A DNA stretch of 64,000 bases, taken from contig NZ_JAPEOQ010000001.1 of assembly GCF_026341035.1 (NCBI RefSeq), positions 5,456,001 to 5,520,000 on the forward strand, given 5' to 3'. The notes below the pieces were generated by a model. That model was not told where the DNA came from. It saw only the letters and a list, made by a program, of their open reading frames with translations, and did not search any database. Source of the DNA: Streptomyces sp. NBC_01016. GTDB taxonomy: Bacteria > Actinomycetota > Actinomycetes > Streptomycetales > Streptomycetaceae. Numbering within the stretch: position 1 is the first letter of the stretch; each line of letters starts with the position of its first letter. Position numbers and translations under genes: made by a program. Shown piece after piece: positions 16,610 through 26,122 of this stretch.

Positions 16610-16966
16610 CTAGGTACCGACCAGCCGGGAACGGATCAGGAAACGTACGCCTTCGGGTGCTTCGAGGGAGAAGCCGCTGCCGCGTCCCTCGACGACGTCG
16701 ACGATGAGCCGCGTATGGCTCCACACCTCGTACTGGCTCTTGGACATCCAGAACGAGACCGGCTCCGCCACCCCCTCCACCACGAGATCGGCGAGCAGCA
16801 CATCGGAGGCTCCCGTGCGGAACTCGCCCGCCAAATAGCACATCGGTGCACTGCCGTCGCAGCAGCCACCGGACTGGTGGAACATCAGCGGACCGTGGGC
16901 CTCGTGCAGCCGCCGCACCAGCTCGGCGGCCGCGTCCGTCAGCTCCACGCGGGGTACGTCGGTCAT
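16610..16966 (-). CDS. DUF779 protein
   Basis: A 118-aa protein matching the DUF779 pattern: HGPLMFHQSGGCCDGSAPMC near residues 24-43, then FWMSKSQYEVWSHTRLIVDV. The three cysteines look like a metal or redox site. DUF779 genes usually sit beside an aldehyde dehydrogenase gene; here no such neighbour exists within the window, so the gene appears separated from its usual partner. The role is unknown. Confidence 0.8.
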   Translation of the reverse strand: MTDVPRVELTDAAAELVRRLHEAHGPLMFHQSGGCCDGSAPMCYLAGEFRTGASDVLLADLVVEGVAEPVSFWMSKSQYEVWSHTRLIVDVVEGRGSGFSLEAPEGVRFLIRSRLVGT

Positions 16967-17040
16967 GTCACCCAGTCAAAGGGGTGGGACGTTGCGACCA
17001 CGTTGCACGCGCGACACGGACCCCGGCATAAGCTCCCCAC

Positions 17041-17403
17041 ATGGAACAGAGGGAGATCATTCTGCGGGCCATCGGCGTGCTCACCGAGACGCACGAGATG
17101 GTGCGCAGGCTCAGCGACGGCGAGGCACTCGACACCGACTTGACGCAACTGGGGCGGCTCGTGTCGGAGGTGTTCCCGACCATCGAGATCCCGTCGGGGG
17201 CCACTGCGGAGGAGGCGGCCGAACTGGCCATCGCCGCGCTGATGCCGGCGAGCGTGTCGCTCGTGGAGGCGTTCGCGTTCCTCTTCACGCAGCTCGCCAA
17301 GGTCCACGACGAGGGCCGCATCGACGTCAACTCCAGCGAACTGCTGCAGGAGATCGCGCTGCGGATGTCCGATCCGGGCGCGGCGGAGGCAGAGGAGGAG
17401 TGA
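17041..17403 (+). CDS. Small acidic helical protein, unknown function
   Basis: A 120-aa protein, strongly acidic and apparently all-helical, with no membrane segment and no motif I recognise. ATG 17041 follows the divergent DUF779 gene by 74 bp. The frame shows normal high-GC third-position use, so it is likely real. It ends 6 bp before a strong hairpin. Confidence 0.55.
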   Translation: MEQREIILRAIGVLTETHEMVRRLSDGEALDTDLTQLGRLVSEVFPTIEIPSGATAEEAAELAIAALMPASVSLVEAFAFLFTQLAKVHDEGRIDVNSSELLQEIALRMSDPGAAEAEEE

Positions 17404-17409
17404 GGGGAG

Positions 17410-17436
17410 CGGGCGCCCGCCCCGTGCGGGCGCCCG
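17410..17436. terminator. Bidirectional hairpin between converging genes
   Basis: A perfect 11-bp stem CGGGCGCCCGC / GCGGGCGCCCG with a 5-nt loop separates the small acidic protein gene and the converging 382-aa gene. Confidence 0.65.
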
Positions 17437-17465
17437 ACCGACTGGCCATCAATGCCGTTGGGGAC

Positions 17466-18614
17466 CTACTTCTGCGGCCCCCGGAAGCGTCCGAACGCCT
17501 TGCCGAGGGTGCCGAACGGTGAGGCGTCCTTGGCGTCCGGGTCCGTCGGCGCCTGCGCCGGGGCGTCGCCGCGCGGCACCTCGGCGAGCGCGGCGCGTGC
17601 CGCTTCGGCCGCCTCGCGGTAGCTGTCCCGGGACCTGGTCATCGCGTCGAGCGCCTCGGCGTACTTCGTGACCATGTCCTGCGCGTGCGTCAGCTCCTCG
17701 TCGGGCGTGAGCAGATGCCAGCCGTCGCGCAGACGTGTGAGGGCCTGCTGCGCCTCGTCGGTCAGCGGCCGCGGGAACGCGGTGAACTCCCGGATCCGGT
17801 CGATCAGTTCGGTCGGCTCGCTGCCGTCGAGGAACACGCTGCGCACGGTGAAACGGTCCGCCGCATAGTCCGGGTGCGGCGGCGTGGTCGGCAGCACGAT
17901 GCCGCCGCCGCGCGGCATCCCGGCCTTGAAGTCCTTGCGCAGCCCGAAGTCCACGATCTGCGCCTGGTCGGGCGTCGCCCGGTGCTCGATCACCCGGTGC
18001 TGCAGGCTCGGCGGCAGGTGCTGCGTGATCGACTGCTGGCCGCGGGCGTCCGGCGTCATCGCCTCGTGGATGACGACATGCACGTACCAGCTGGAGCGCG
18101 AGCAGTCCTTGAGGAGGCGGCGCAGCGCGTCGTCGTCCTTGGGGAGGTGGTTCGGGGCCCGCAGGCGCAGCCCCGCCACCGTGTCGTGGTCCCAGGGCAC
18201 CCGATCGCTGTCCGGCCAGAACATCGGCGCGGGCGACGGCCAGGCCAGCTCCCAGGCCCGCTCCGCCTCCGCGGCGAGAATCCAGGTGACGCCTTCGGAG
18301 TCCTTGGCGCGGGTGTCGGGGTCGTACGTCGTGAGCTGGCCGCGCACGGTGACGTTCTCGGCGACGCGCCAGCGCGCCTCGAACACCCGGCGGGCGCCGG
18401 GTCCTGGACCGGCCTCCTCTGCGCGCGGGTGCAGCACGGTGGACCGCGCCGCGTCCTCGGGATCGAGGTCGAGGAAGTCGTCGAGCACACCCGCCGCCTT
18501 GAGGGCGATCAGGTTGCGCCGGACGTCGCGCTCGGGATCGGGCCCGAGGTGGCGTCCGCGTCCGAGCCAGGCGGTGTCGGGGACGGGTGTCGGGAGTGAG
18601 TTCTTCTTCGCCAT
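17466..18614 (-). CDS. Hypothetical cytoplasmic protein, 382 aa
   Basis: I do not recognise this protein. It begins MAKKNSLPTPVPDTAWLGRG, is soluble, rich in Asp/Arg/Trp and has no signal peptide or membrane segment. The C-terminal third (about residues 290-345) is a likely helical/coiled-coil stretch, followed by a Pro/Ala/Asp-rich tail. ATG 18614 is unambiguous. It diverges from yciO with a 158-bp gap that may hold both promoters. Confidence 0.65.
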   Translation of the reverse strand: MAKKNSLPTPVPDTAWLGRGRHLGPDPERDVRRNLIALKAAGVLDDFLDLDPEDAARSTVLHPRAEEAGPGPGARRVFEARWRVAENVTVRGQLTTYDPDTRAKDSEGVTWILAAEAERAWELAWPSPAPMFWPDSDRVPWDHDTVAGLRLRAPNHLPKDDDALRRLLKDCSRSSWYVHVVIHEAMTPDARGQQSITQHLPPSLQHRVIEHRATPDQAQIVDFGLRKDFKAGMPRGGGIVLPTTPPHPDYAADRFTVRSVFLDGSEPTELIDRIREFTAFPRPLTDEAQQALTRLRDGWHLLTPDEELTHAQDMVTKYAEALDAMTRSRDSYREAAEAARAALAEVPRGDAPAQAPTDPDAKDASPFGTLGKAFGRFRGPQK

Positions 18615-18772
18615 GGAGTCGTTCTGTGAGTGATCGGGGCGCGACCAGTATGGGTCCGTGGGCGCGCGAGGGCCAGGGCAGGGTGGTCCGGTGTCGGGAT
18701 TGTCGCGCGTACGCGCCCGATTCGCCCCTCGTGTACCCCGGCGTGGCGCGCCCGATCACGTACGCTCGCCGA

Positions 18773-19393
18773 ATGGCCAGGTACTACGACGTGCACCCAG
18801 CAAACCCGCAAGCGCGCCTGATCTCCGCGATCGCCGACGGCATCCGCGACAGCGCGCTTGTCGCCTACCCCACGGACTCCTGCTACGCGCTCGGCTGCCG
18901 GCTCGGCAACCGGGCGGGAGTCGACCGGATCCGCACCATCCGGCAGCTCGACGATCGGCACCACTTCACACTGGTCTGTCAGGATTTCGCCCAGCTCGGC
19001 AGGTTCGTCCAGATCGACAACGACGTGTTCCGCGCCATCAAGGCGGCCACGCCCGGCAGTTACACCTTCATCCTGCCCGCGACGCGCGAGGTGCCGCGGC
19101 AGCTGCAGCACCCGAAGAAGAAGACCGTGGGCGTGCGCATCCCCGACCACGTGGTGACGCAGGCGCTGCTCGCCGAGCTCGGCGAGCCGCTGCTGTCCAG
19201 CACGCTGCTGCTGCCCGGCGAGGAGGAGCCGCTCACCCAGGGCTGGGAGATCAAGGAGCAGCTCGACCACCAGGTGGACGCCGTCGTGGACTCCGGCGAC
19301 TGCGGCACCGTGCCCACCACGGTCATCGACTTCTCCGGCGGGGAGGCCGAGATCGTACGGCGCGGTGCCGGGGACACCGAGCGCTTCGAGTGA
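18773..19393 (+). CDS. yciO: YciO, Sua5/YrdC-fold protein
   Basis: A 206-aa protein of the same length and order as Escherichia coli YciO: YDVHPANPQARLISAIADGI, YPTDSCYALGC, RHHFTLVCQDFAQL and PGSYTFILPATREVPR. It closes with PTTVIDFSGG. It has the Sua5/YrdC nucleotide-binding fold of threonylcarbamoyl-AMP synthases but belongs to the YciO branch. That branch has shown weak or no tRNA t6A activity in E. coli as far as I recall. Start is ATG 18773. Confidence 0.88.
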   Translation: MARYYDVHPANPQARLISAIADGIRDSALVAYPTDSCYALGCRLGNRAGVDRIRTIRQLDDRHHFTLVCQDFAQLGRFVQIDNDVFRAIKAATPGSYTFILPATREVPRQLQHPKKKTVGVRIPDHVVTQALLAELGEPLLSSTLLLPGEEEPLTQGWEIKEQLDHQVDAVVDSGDCGTVPTTVIDFSGGEAEIVRRGAGDTERFE

Positions 19394-19428
19394 CGCGGGT
19401 CGAGTGAGGGTGAGGCGGTCCGGGTGAC

Positions 19429-20201
<773 letters not shown>

Positions 20202-20205
<4 letters not shown>

Positions 20206-21278
20206 CGCACACCCCGCCCGCGGTACAGCACCAGCACGAACGCCGGGACACCGATCAGCGAGGTCACCACACCCACCGGAACCTCCTGAGGTTCGAGCAC
20301 CGTCCGCGCCACCGTGTCCACCCACACCAGGAACACCGCTCCCGCGAGCGCCGTCACCGGCAGCAGCCGGGTGTGCCCCGGACCGACCAGGGCGCGCGCC
20401 GCGTGCGGCAGCACCAGGCCGACGAAGCCGATCGCACCCGCCGCGCTGACCAGGGCCGCCGTGAGCAGCGCCGTCACGCACAGCAGCACGATCCGGGTGC
20501 GGGCCACCCGCACGCCGAGCGTGGCCGCCGCCTCCGCGCCGAAGGCGAACGCGTCGAGGGTGCGCCCGTAGGCCAGGCACACCACGAGCGTGACGGCGAG
20601 CACGGCCAGGCACATCCACACCTCGGTCCAGCCGACTCCGCTGAGCGAGCCGAGCAGCCAGAACAGCACGCCGCGCGTCGTCTCCGCGTCCGCAGAAGTC
20701 AGTACGACGAACGAGGTCAGCGCCGAGAACAGCTGCATCGCGGCGACCCCGCACAGCACCACCCGGTCCGTGCTGCCGCCCAGCGTGTGACTGAGCACCA
20801 GGACCAGCGCGAACGAACAGACGGCGCCGACGAACGCGCCGCCGGACACCGAGATGGCGCCCCCGCCGAGCCCGAGCACGACGACCAGCACGGCCCCGGT
20901 CGACGCGCCCGACGAGACGCCGAGCACGAACGGATCGGCCAGCGGATTGCGCAGCAGCGCCTGAAGCACCGTGCCGCACACCGCGAGCCCCGCCCCGCAC
21001 ACCGCCGCGAGCAGCGTCCGCGGCAGCCGCAGATTCCATACGATGCCGTCCCGGATCGGCGAGAGATCCGAGGTCGCCAGGCCCATCCGGTCGCCCACCG
21101 CAGCCCACACGTCACCGACCTGGATCTGCGCGGGACCGAGGGTGATGGCGAAGGCGACGGAGGCGCACAGCGCGGCGATGCCGGCCGCCCAGGCGAGCGT
21201 GGCGCGCAGGGAGACCCGCGAAGAAGCCTTCGGGGGCGCTGCCGTCACCGCGGGAGCCGGAACCGTGCGAGCCGTCAC
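20202..21278 (-). CDS. btuC: Cobalamin-type ABC importer permease (BtuC/FecCD-like)
   Basis: A 358-aa FecCD-family permease with about ten membrane helices. Conserved pieces are RLPRTLLAAVCGAGLAVCGT, LLRNPLADPFVLGVSSGAS and FVGLVLPHAARALVGPGHTR. GTG 21278 overlaps the binding-protein stop by GTGA. It forms the channel of the riboswitch-controlled importer. Confidence 0.85.
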
Positions 21279-22303
21279 TTGGCGAGGCCGAACTCGCGCA
21301 GCCCCGCGGCGACCTTCTCCACGCCGTCGACCGTGCGGATGGTCGGGTTCATGGCCTGCCCGCTCAGACGCACGTACCGCTTCTTCTTCACGGCGGTCAT
21401 GTGCTTGGTGACCGGGTTGGACTCCAGGAACTTGATCTTCTGTGCGGCCGACTCCGCCGACTGCGAGCGGCGCGTCAGATCGCCGATCACCAGCACGTCA
21501 GGATCACGGTCCGCGACCGTCTCCCAGTTGACCTGTGGCCACTCCGTGCGCGTGTCGTCGAAGACATTGCGCGCCCCGAGCTCCTTGGTGACGACGCCGG
21601 GGGCGCCGCAACAGCCCGCCATGTAGGGCGAGTCGGAGTTCGCGAACCAGTACAGGACGTCCACGCCGTGCGCGTCGACCCCCGAAGTGGCGGTGCGGAC
21701 GCGTGACTTGAGCTTGTCGATCAGCTTTTCGCCGCGCTCCTCGACGTCGAAGACGCGCGCCAGATCGCGGATCTCGCCGTACACGACGTCGAGCCCGAGG
21801 GCCTTGGTCCGCACACCGTCACCGTCGCCGCCGTTGTCCTTGCCCGCACAGTCGCTGGGGGAGAGGTACGTGGGCACGCCGAGCTTCTCGAACTCCTCAC
21901 GCGGCGCCACACCACCCTTGCCGAGGGTGTACGTGAACGAGGCCGCCGCGAAGTCCGGTTCGGTGCCGAGGACCTTCTCGAACGACGGGTAGCGGTCGGC
22001 CAGGCGCGGCACCTTCGCGTTGGCCTTCGCCAGGTTCTTGGGGACCGGGTCGGTCCAGGTGCCGGTGCCGACCATCCGGTCCTCGAGGCCGAGCGAGAGC
22101 ATGATCTCGGCGGAGCCCTGGTCGAGGGCGACGGCGCGGCGCGGGGCGTGCTCGACCCGCACCTTCTCGCCGCAGTTGTCGAGCGTGACACCGCCGCCCT
22201 TGTCGGCACCGTCCTCGGTGGCGGCGGTCGTGCCGCACCCGGTGAGCAGCAGGGCGCCCGCCAACAGGGGTGCGCATCGGCGGAGTTGACGTGCGAACAG
22301 CAC
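21275..22303 (-). CDS. btuF: Cobalamin-type ABC importer binding lipoprotein (BtuF-like)
   Basis: A 342-aa periplasmic-binding-protein-fold lipoprotein with lipobox LLTGC (Cys about residue 23). Clamp-domain features are RRAVALDQGSAEIMLSLGLE and DPDVLVIGDLT. GTG 22303 is preferred because GAAGGA lies 7 bp upstream; an ATG at 22330 and a longer frame lack a ribosome site and would reach toward the riboswitch. An unusual CCG cysteine pair occurs in YMAGCCGAPG. It heads a btuFCD-type operon. Confidence 0.78.
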   Translation of the reverse strand: MLFARQLRRCAPLLAGALLLTGCGTTAATEDGADKGGGVTLDNCGEKVRVEHAPRRAVALDQGSAEIMLSLGLEDRMVGTGTWTDPVPKNLAKANAKVPRLADRYPSFEKVLGTEPDFAAASFTYTLGKGGVAPREEFEKLGVPTYLSPSDCAGKDNGGDGDGVRTKALGLDVVYGEIRDLARVFDVEERGEKLIDKLKSRVRTATSGVDAHGVDVLYWFANSDSPYMAGCCGAPGVVTKELGARNVFDDTRTEWPQVNWETVADRDPDVLVIGDLTRRSQSAESAAQKIKFLESNPVTKHMTAVKKKRYVRLSGQAMNPTIRTVDGVEKVAAGLREFGLAK

Positions 22304-22375
22304 GGAAGTTCCTTCGCGTCCAGGGCTCATACGCGGAGCCGGCCTACGGTCCGCCCCCGTGCCACGCGGCACTGG

Positions 22376-22530
22376 AGGCCGCCAGCAGGTCTTCGGACTC
22401 GGGGTCGTCCGCGCGAAGCGCCTTCCCGGGTCGATGTGCCGACCCAGTGGCAGTGGCTCCGCCCGTCACCCTCACCGCTGCGCGTCAGTTCCGGGTTCGC
22501 ACCGGATTCCCTGACCCGTGTGCGTAGAAA
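22376..22530 (-). promoter_or_regulatory. Cobalamin riboswitch
   Basis: Read on the minus strand, the leader contains GGGAATCCGGTGCGAA, CCGGAACTG, a GGTGAGG segment, GCCACTG and GGGAAGGC. It ends in AGTCCGAAGACCTGC, close to the B12-box consensus. This order matches the cobalamin riboswitch class. It lies about 70 bp upstream of the binding-protein start; the linker holds a GTGCC-GCGT-GGCAC hairpin that may take part in switching. High cobalamin would be expected to shut off the importer. Confidence 0.9.
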
Positions 22531-22608
22531 AACACACAAAGGTACGACTGGCTCGGCGAAACTATCACGCGGAGGCGATCGTGGTCCCGGCGGCGGTGCC
22601 GGAGCCGG

Positions 22609-24795
22609 TCAGCGGCCCTCGTTGAGCGCGTCCACCGCGCCCTGCGCGTCCCCGATCGTCGCGTAGTCCACGGCGACGAAGTTCACCGGCCTGCCGCGCT
22701 CGCGTTCGCAGCGGTGCGCCCGGTCGAGGACGTAGCGGCGGGCGTTGACCTCGCCCGCGTCGATGCGGCTGCCGCCGTTGTTGGTGATGAAGTGGTTGAG
22801 GAGGAACAGCCGTTTGTCGTCGCCGCCGCGGTGGGGGACGCAGCTCATCTGGTCCGGGGAGCGGAAGGAGAACGGCGTCTCCATGCCGTAGCGGTAGAAG
22901 TTGCGGTACCAGGAGGCCGGGGTGTCCGCCTTCTCGGCGAAGACGACCAGGCGGCGGCCGCTGTCGATCATCTCGCCGAGCGTCGGCCAGGGCTTCGCCG
23001 GATCGGCGTCGGGACGGTGGACCAGCTTGTCCAACCCGGCCTGGTGGAAGGCCTTTCGGGTGTCCTCGGCGGAGATCGCGTCCTGGACGATCAGGGTGAC
23101 CACTTCGTTCGGGTGGTCCTTCATCCAGTCGCCGATCTCGCGCAGCGTCGGCACCAGGGAGATCGCCCCGGCCCTGCACACCGCGTGGCACAGCCACAGC
23201 CCCTTGCGCGGCGGATTGATCCGGTTGACCGCGGACCTCACCAGCGCCTGCTGCTCGGCCGTGAAGTCGGAGTTGTCCAGACGCTCGGTGATCTCCTCGG
23301 GAGTCTCCCAGCGGTAGGTGTCCAGCTGCATCGCGCGCACCCCGTGGTCCAGCTGCGTGCTGATGGGCGGGTCCTGCAGCGGCCCGATGAAGTGGTCGGC
23401 GGTCGTCGACATCGCATTGTGCGAGGTCAGATACGCGACCTCGTCATAGGGGCGGTCGCACAGCTCGGTGCTGCCCTCGCACTCGCGGGCCGCCGCGGGG
23501 GAGGCGGCCAGCGGCATCAGCACCATCCCCGCGACCGCCAGGCACGTCGCCCCGAACCCCAGGCCGACCGCCCGCCGCGGCGACCCGAGCCGCTCCCGCG
23601 CCACCCGCGGGACCCGGCCCACCCGCTCCGAGCGGGCGAGCAGGCCGACCCCGGCGAGCAGCGCCCCGGCGAGCACGGGGACGAGCGCGGCCCACAGCGC
23701 CGTGCTGGTGAGGTGGCCGACGGCGGCGCGCTGCACGTCGTCGACGAGACGGGTGAGGCTCGGCGGCCACGAGTCGGGAGGCGCCACGAGCTGCCCGTCC
23801 GTGACCAGGCGCGTCACCCAGGCGGCCAGCGCGGCGAGCACCCCGCCCGCCACGAGCGGGACCCCGAGCAGGATCAGCCGGCGCCCCGGCTGCTGCGGAC
23901 CGAGCAGCCACAGCGCCGTGAGGGACAGCAACAGCAGTACCGCCGCGACGACTTCGAGCACCCCGAGGCCGACCGCCGTGTACGGGCGCGCCTCGTGCAG
24001 GCCCGAGAGATCGTTGCCGGACGCCTCGAGGGTGTCGGTCAGGTCCCAGGTGCCGCCATCGACGAGCGCCCGGAGCTGGGCCGCGGCGCCCTGGAAGCGT
24101 TCCGTGACGGTGGCCGGGGCGACGGCGGCGAGCGCGGTGCCGACGTCCCCGTCCGCGAGCGCCGTCTCGACCTCCGGTCGCAGTTCCGCGCGCTCCCCGG
24201 CCGGTACGAGGGCGAGCAGCGTGTCGGTGACGCGGCTCGCCTGGTCCGGCGTCAGCGGCAGCTGCGGCAGGCCTTCGGGCGCCCGCCCGGCGGCCAGTTC
24301 GCGCACCTCGTCGGCGAGCGTCGCCCGGAACCGGTCGAAGTCGGGCTCGGAGCGGTTCTGGACGCCCGCGACGAGATCGCCGAAGTAGGTGTGCGCCAGA
24401 TCGCCGAGGTTGGCGAGGACCGGGCGCAGGTCGACGACGAGGCGCAGGTCGTCACGGTCGCCGTTCAGATAGCCGACCACCGCGTCGATCTGCTGCCGGG
24501 TCAGGTCGCGCAGCGTGTCCGGCGGCAGGACCAGCTTGATGTTGGAGGTGATCTGGGCCTCCGGCACGGCGAGCCGGGCCAGCAGGTCGCGGGTGACCGG
24601 GGAGGCTTCCGGGTCCACCAGGACCTCGTTGTAGAGCCGGTCGTAGGCGTGCTGCTCGTCGAGGACCGCGGCGTGGAAGCCGGGGTCGAGCAGCGTGCCG
24701 CGGACGGTGGCCGTGACGCACACGGTCAGGGTGGCGAGGGCGGCCACGACGAGGGCCACCACGCGGAGCAGCGTATGGAGCGCGACCTTCTCCAT
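22609..24795 (-). CDS. Membrane protein fused to a PI-PLC-like phosphodiesterase domain
   Basis: A 728-aa two-part protein. Residues 1-430 contain an N-terminal anchor helix, a roughly 240-residue extracytoplasmic helical region and several further membrane helices (near 275-300, 310-330, 365-390 and 410-430). Residues 445-728 form a phosphatidylinositol phospholipase C X-like domain with the catalytic-type histidines H459 (TSHNAM) and H537 (LWLCHAVC), plus VRAMQLDTY and LIVQD. The active domain is probably extracellular. Activity, if present, would be cleavage or transfer on a phosphodiester substrate. It is a single gene downstream of arcA on the same strand (30 bp gap). Confidence 0.8.
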   Translation of the reverse strand: MEKVALHTLLRVVALVVAALATLTVCVTATVRGTLLDPGFHAAVLDEQHAYDRLYNEVLVDPEASPVTRDLLARLAVPEAQITSNIKLVLPPDTLRDLTRQQIDAVVGYLNGDRDDLRLVVDLRPVLANLGDLAHTYFGDLVAGVQNRSEPDFDRFRATLADEVRELAAGRAPEGLPQLPLTPDQASRVTDTLLALVPAGERAELRPEVETALADGDVGTALAAVAPATVTERFQGAAAQLRALVDGGTWDLTDTLEASGNDLSGLHEARPYTAVGLGVLEVVAAVLLLLSLTALWLLGPQQPGRRLILLGVPLVAGGVLAALAAWVTRLVTDGQLVAPPDSWPPSLTRLVDDVQRAAVGHLTSTALWAALVPVLAGALLAGVGLLARSERVGRVPRVARERLGSPRRAVGLGFGATCLAVAGMVLMPLAASPAAARECEGSTELCDRPYDEVAYLTSHNAMSTTADHFIGPLQDPPISTQLDHGVRAMQLDTYRWETPEEITERLDNSDFTAEQQALVRSAVNRINPPRKGLWLCHAVCRAGAISLVPTLREIGDWMKDHPNEVVTLIVQDAISAEDTRKAFHQAGLDKLVHRPDADPAKPWPTLGEMIDSGRRLVVFAEKADTPASWYRNFYRYGMETPFSFRSPDQMSCVPHRGGDDKRLFLLNHFITNNGGSRIDAGEVNARRYVLDRAHRCERERGRPVNFVAVDYATIGDAQGAVDALNEGR

Positions 24796-24825
24796 GCCCT
24801 TGACGGTACCGGTCCCGGGCCCTTC

Positions 24826-26088
24826 TCAGTAGTCGAGCGGGTCCCTGATGATGGGGCAGGTCATGCAGTGGCCGCCGCCGCGCCCCCGGCCGAGTTCGGC
24901 GCCGACGATGGTGATGACCTCGACGCCCGCCTTGCGCAGCAGCGTGTTCGTCTGGGTGTTGCGGTCGTAGGTGAAGACCACGCCGGGTTCGAGGGCGACC
25001 GCGTTGTTGCCGCTGTCCCACTGCTGGCGCTCGGACGCGTACACGTCGCCGCCCGTCTCGATCACCTGGAGGTCGCCGATGCCCAGGGCCTTCGCGACGA
25101 CGTCGGTGAACGCGGCCGAGCCCTCGTCGGTGATCTCCAGGCCCGGCGCCTTGTCGCTGGGGCGCAGCGAGAACGTGTGCACCGCGTCCATGATCTTCGG
25201 GTAGAGCGTGACGATGTCGCGGTCGGCGAAGGTGAAGACGGTGTCCAGGTGCATCGCGGAGCGCAGCTTCGGCATCCCGGCGACGATGACGCGCTCGGCG
25301 GCGCCGCGCTCGAACAGGGAGGCCGCGACCTGCGTGATGGCCTGCCGCGAGGTGCGCTCGCTCATGCCCATCAGGACGACGCCCTTGCCGACGGGCATGA
25401 TGTCGCCGCCCTCGAAGCTCGCCTGCCCCCAGTCCTGTTCGGGATCGCCCCACCACACGGTCGAGCCCGCGAAGTCCGGGTGGAACTCGTACACGGCTTT
25501 CATCAGTAGCGTCTCGTCGTGCCGCGCGGGCCAGTACAGCGGATTGAGGGTGAGGCCGCCATACAGCCAGCACGTGGTGTCGCGGGTGTAGAGGGTGTTG
25601 GGCAGCGGCGGCATCAAGTACTCGCGCACACCGGTGGATTCGCGCGCCAGGGACACGTACGGGGAGCGGTAGTCGTCGGGCAGGTCGGTGGTGGCGAGCC
25701 CGCCGATGAGGTACTCGGCGAGCTGCCGGTGATCGAGACCCTCCAGGAACGCCCGGGTGTCGTCGATCAGGCCGAGCCCGACCTGATTGGCGACGATCTT
25801 CCGGTCCAGGAGCCAGGACTTCGCCTCCGGGATCGCCATCGTCTCCGCGAGCAGCTCGTGCAGCTCGACGACCTCGACGCCGCGCCCGCGCAGCTTGTTG
25901 ACGAAGTCGGCGTGGTCGCGCTGGGCGTTCTCCACCCACATCACGTCGTCGAAGAGCAGGTCGTCCGCGTTGGTCGGGGTCAGCCTGCGGTGCGCGAGCC
26001 CCGGCGCGCAGACGAGGACCTTGCGCAGCCGGCCCACCTCGGAGTGGACGCCGTACGGGACGGGAGCGGAGCTGTCGGGGTCGGTCAC
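24826..26088 (-). CDS. arcA: Arginine deiminase
   Basis: A 420-aa enzyme converting arginine to citrulline and ammonia. Family motifs include MPPLPNTLYTRDT, SFEGGD, catalytic His280 in SAMHLDTVFT and the C-terminal active Cys408 in GGGHCMTCP. Length is typical (about 400-420). GTG 26088 has GGGAGG at good spacing. It lies 34 bp after arcD and is co-transcribed with it. Ornithine carbamoyltransferase and carbamate kinase genes, which complete the ADI pathway, are not adjacent. Confidence 0.93.
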   Translation of the reverse strand: MTDPDSSAPVPYGVHSEVGRLRKVLVCAPGLAHRRLTPTNADDLLFDDVMWVENAQRDHADFVNKLRGRGVEVVELHELLAETMAIPEAKSWLLDRKIVANQVGLGLIDDTRAFLEGLDHRQLAEYLIGGLATTDLPDDYRSPYVSLARESTGVREYLMPPLPNTLYTRDTTCWLYGGLTLNPLYWPARHDETLLMKAVYEFHPDFAGSTVWWGDPEQDWGQASFEGGDIMPVGKGVVLMGMSERTSRQAITQVAASLFERGAAERVIVAGMPKLRSAMHLDTVFTFADRDIVTLYPKIMDAVHTFSLRPSDKAPGLEITDEGSAAFTDVVAKALGIGDLQVIETGGDVYASERQQWDSGNNAVALEPGVVFTYDRNTQTNTLLRKAGVEVITIVGAELGRGRGGGHCMTCPIIRDPLDY

Positions 26089-26122
26089 GGGGTGCCTCCC
26101 GGGGCGGGGGTGGGACGGGTGG

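Noticed and set aside
22714..25509. 931-codon open frame on the plus strand opposite the PI-PLC-like and arcA genes
   Set aside because: It is the mirror of strongly supported genes; composition is Arg/Val/Gly repeats typical of antisense frames in high-GC DNA, with no domain.
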